Of a DNA stretch of 6,128 nt, positions 5,901-6,128 are shown piece by piece (within the stretch, counting starts at the first letter, position 1; every line of letters begins with the position of its first letter). Source of the DNA: Chlamydiales bacterium. GTDB lineage: Bacteria; Chlamydiota; Chlamydiia; Chlamydiales; JAACFD01. The stretch covers positions 1-6,128 of the forward strand of contig JAACFD010000129.1 of assembly GCA_009937555.1 (NCBI GenBank), in the 5' to 3' direction. The position numbers and the translations under genes were made by a program. A model generated the notes under the pieces. The model saw only the letters and a list, made by a program, of their open reading frames with translations. It did not search any database and was not told where the DNA came from.

Positions 5901-6128
5901 TCTTTAAGCTCTGGTATTCAATACCTTTTTAATGGAACAGCTTATATCCCTCTTGATAAATGTTCCAGGCTAATCTCTCCTCAAAAGGAAGGTACATGCT
6001 CTCAACAAGTCCTGCGCCCTGTTACAAACCGCCATTTAAGAAACTTAGACGACTATAAACAAGCAACAACAGAATTTCAGCTAAGGGTTTTGATAGAGAG
6101 CTTTAATAAACATAAGGGAGAGCTCAAA
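3000..6128 (+). CDS. Giant modular protein, C-terminal-side fragment (3' partial), helical region plus protease-like domain
   Basis: The frame is stop-free from 2931 to the window end, and the last codon ends exactly at 6128. It is the same frame as the preceding fragment. ATG at 3000 is the first conventional start, since no ATG, GTG or TTG lies in frame between 2931 and 2999. No Shine-Dalgarno sequence precedes it, and the 23 codons before it (LAYIDNISDVFVDFETSALP and onward) already look like protein. An independent start is therefore doubtful. Residues 1000-1863 are rich in Glu, Lys, Leu and Ser and look helical, with short coiled coils near 1096-1110 and 1700-1740. From about residue 1864 a different domain begins, with LPGGF, GHAM, IYNTGGG and QKEGTC, resembling a cysteine peptidase or acyltransferase arrangement. 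No membrane segment is evident; the most hydrophobic stretch (DFCCFYLASTFGL, about 1487-1499) is too short. The specific function is unknown. It is probably the continuation of the upstream fragment. Confidence 0.78.
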   Translation, partial: MYKQAIAKLEKLFETDEARTRHSSVIITDSIYEIIAACELGEEARLNKQVRDLISTEDSINPLKKDLQDLLWEEGFSDEDSANLLGSEAWESRFIKISEKLDRLKEKLDFMTAHEESLSSLDAMVELYQAPDANREALFEAYTKILNLESTPEALQSDLQKGLSCYKDFVTEAERVIAFKKARNRFNEIQADPLSYKKVRGYLSILDFLPIKEAGPNLSLGSSMLKKSLMYDYLAAPVFDSPEFSELLATNYSHPEIPEGATESERKALISKARNESLQKSLKEVFSGGKLEDLTGSNSDSFQQLKSKLKGFPVLFAELIDPKFYQTLSDEEAEINSMENFDEYLDRQSKFLHDSEKSYEAAKLANEAFGSEVLLEQVIAESKAFNRNRIEKSLAVVAAQKLSRKGSQEIIRLLQPILEKPAVKELLTRHLNEASFNGYIDELKEKEAAGSLSQDELILLRFSEAMQRLQDKMLTTHIIDPKFLASTYDFCCFYLASTFGLNTFEKPQDSRLKSILDTVNSYFYDPSNDSITKALAYNFNNLLQLASETPEFLLSHLPYYLEENALRSHPIFYSDNYESLKRHEKNEKDQLAKTLAVFPQERISEIFDQESSVEASQLAFLEHLQIAYKVQFRNESLLGYGFTLSNPELLELIRNSSKKLLDLVEAFASSTYRGHEEAHYAAILDETAIFKSLLLEQEKQNKALHETKTKDLRAELRTQLDELEAGSFLERKKAKIDACLQFVKDNPIGADFDDDRDELKQVKHVINDGTMGSSEYEGYRLTKTAKFTKLFYERLKAEENAAGVDKKHLLNTPYQAADFPAELDLLVSSLDQIANIHKKILDNPERRLIQSEVLPDILRELNEKGRCFLPGGFSKSPSGHAMAYEISKEDDGSISFCIYNTGGGIENHYSVYDSTNKKRHYPILAYKMPGDTVLEGATFKAPFERWLSNVLSMLLTSKDNNIDCLYSSLSSGIQYLFNGTAYIPLDKCSRLISPQKEGTCSQQVLRPVTNRHLRNLDDYKQATTEFQLRVLIESFNKHKGELK
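3288..3332 (+). other. Short coiled-coil heptads (ISEKLDRLKEKLDFM)
   Basis: Residues 1096-1110 show a seven-residue periodicity, EKLDRLKEKLD. At the DNA level it appears as an 11-base direct repeat (GAAAAGCTTGA at 3294-3304 and 3315-3325, 21 bases or seven codons apart). This fits a local heptad duplication in a coiled coil. It may mediate self-association or just helix packing. Confidence 0.45.
5094..5222 (+). other. Charged helix, probable coiled coil
   Basis: Residues about 1698-1740 form a Lys/Glu/Leu-rich stretch (EKQNKALHETKTKDLRAEL, then TQLDELEAGSFLERKKAKI). Leu or Ile spacing is roughly every three or four residues and helix breakers are nearly absent. It lies shortly before the C-terminal domain and looks like a stalk or linker. 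No specific partner can be inferred. Confidence 0.4.
5592..6128 (+). other. C-terminal domain with His-Asn-Gln-Cys motifs, possible CE-clan-like cysteine peptidase or acyltransferase (3' incomplete)
   Basis: From about residue 1864 the composition shifts to Gly, Tyr and Asn-rich beta-type sequence. Ordered motifs are CFLPGGF (1866-1872), SGHAMAYEI (His1879), ISFCIYNTGGGIENH (Asn1899, His1907), a Trp-containing helix (FERWLSNVLSMLL), and SPQKEGTCSQQVL (Gln1994, Cys1999). In CE-clan enzymes such as Ulp1/SENP, YopJ and chlamydial ChlaDub-type deubiquitinases, catalytic residues run His, then Asp/Asn/Glu about 17-20 residues later, then Gln and Cys five or six residues apart. Here His to Asn is 20 and Gln to Cys is 5, although Asn to Gln (95) is longer than in Ulp1. 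The first part, GHA followed by NTG-x-G-x-x-x-H, also resembles uncharacterised domains I recall from giant proteins of environmental Chlamydiae. The enzyme call is inference from residue order only. Confidence 0.45.

Larger units (their letters stand above)
3..6128 (+). pseudogene. Probable single giant gene interrupted by one nonsense codon (both ends outside the window)
   Basis: This entry joins the two fragments. Seen: one frame has exactly one stop in 2042 codons, and coding-like sequence resumes at the next codon with no frame change. There is no ribosome binding site and no spacer for a second gene. The helical motif DFNDLIERQSRLL (residues 884-896) before the stop resembles NFDEYLDRQSKFL (1339-1351) after it. 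Inference: the ancestral product was one polypeptide. The stop could be a recent nonsense mutation, a base-call error (CAA, GAA, AAA, TCA or TTA are one base away), or an evolved split at a domain linker. No other lesion such as a frameshift or second stop is visible, so if it is a pseudogene the decay is young, or both halves are still under selection. Confidence 0.6.

Overview
The whole window is read on the + strand in a single frame (codons starting at positions divisible by 3). It is AT-rich, and Arg is mostly AGA. There are no RNA genes, no mobile element and no intergenic spacer of any size. The frame is already open at base 3 and still open at base 6128, so both ends of the gene lie outside the window. 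Below, residue n is the residue whose codon starts at base 3n. The frame holds 975 residues (bases 3-2927), one in-frame TAA at 2928-2930, then 1066 more stop-free codons (2931-6128).

Layout: (1) Bases 3-2510 encode about nine diverged alpha/beta modules, roughly 84-110 residues apart. (2) Bases 2511-5591 encode a long charged, helix-rich region with short coiled coils and a recurring 'D/E/N-(x)-P-x-F/L' helix-start motif. The TAA falls inside this region, in a short Ser/Pro linker. (3) Bases 5592-6128 and beyond encode a compact, differently composed domain. It carries GHAM, an NTGGG...H motif and QKEGTC, giving a His-Asn-Gln-Cys order that recalls CE-clan (Ulp1/YopJ-type) cysteine peptidases and acyltransferases.

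The simplest reading is one giant protein gene (more than 2040 codons visible) split by a single nonsense codon. The part after the stop keeps the same frame from the very next codon. Its first ATG is at 3000, has no Shine-Dalgarno sequence, and lies 23 codons inside sequence that still looks coding. Related helical motifs occur on both sides of the stop. Alternatives are a sequencing or assembly error, a recent pseudogenisation, a true split into two polypeptides, or readthrough.

Organism: an AT-rich bacterium using the standard code (TGG for Trp, no in-frame TGA or TAG). A giant repetitive protein ending in a protease-like domain fits an intracellular, host-associated lineage such as the environmental Chlamydiae (Parachlamydia/Simkania type). 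That assignment rests on resemblance remembered from such proteins and is low confidence.
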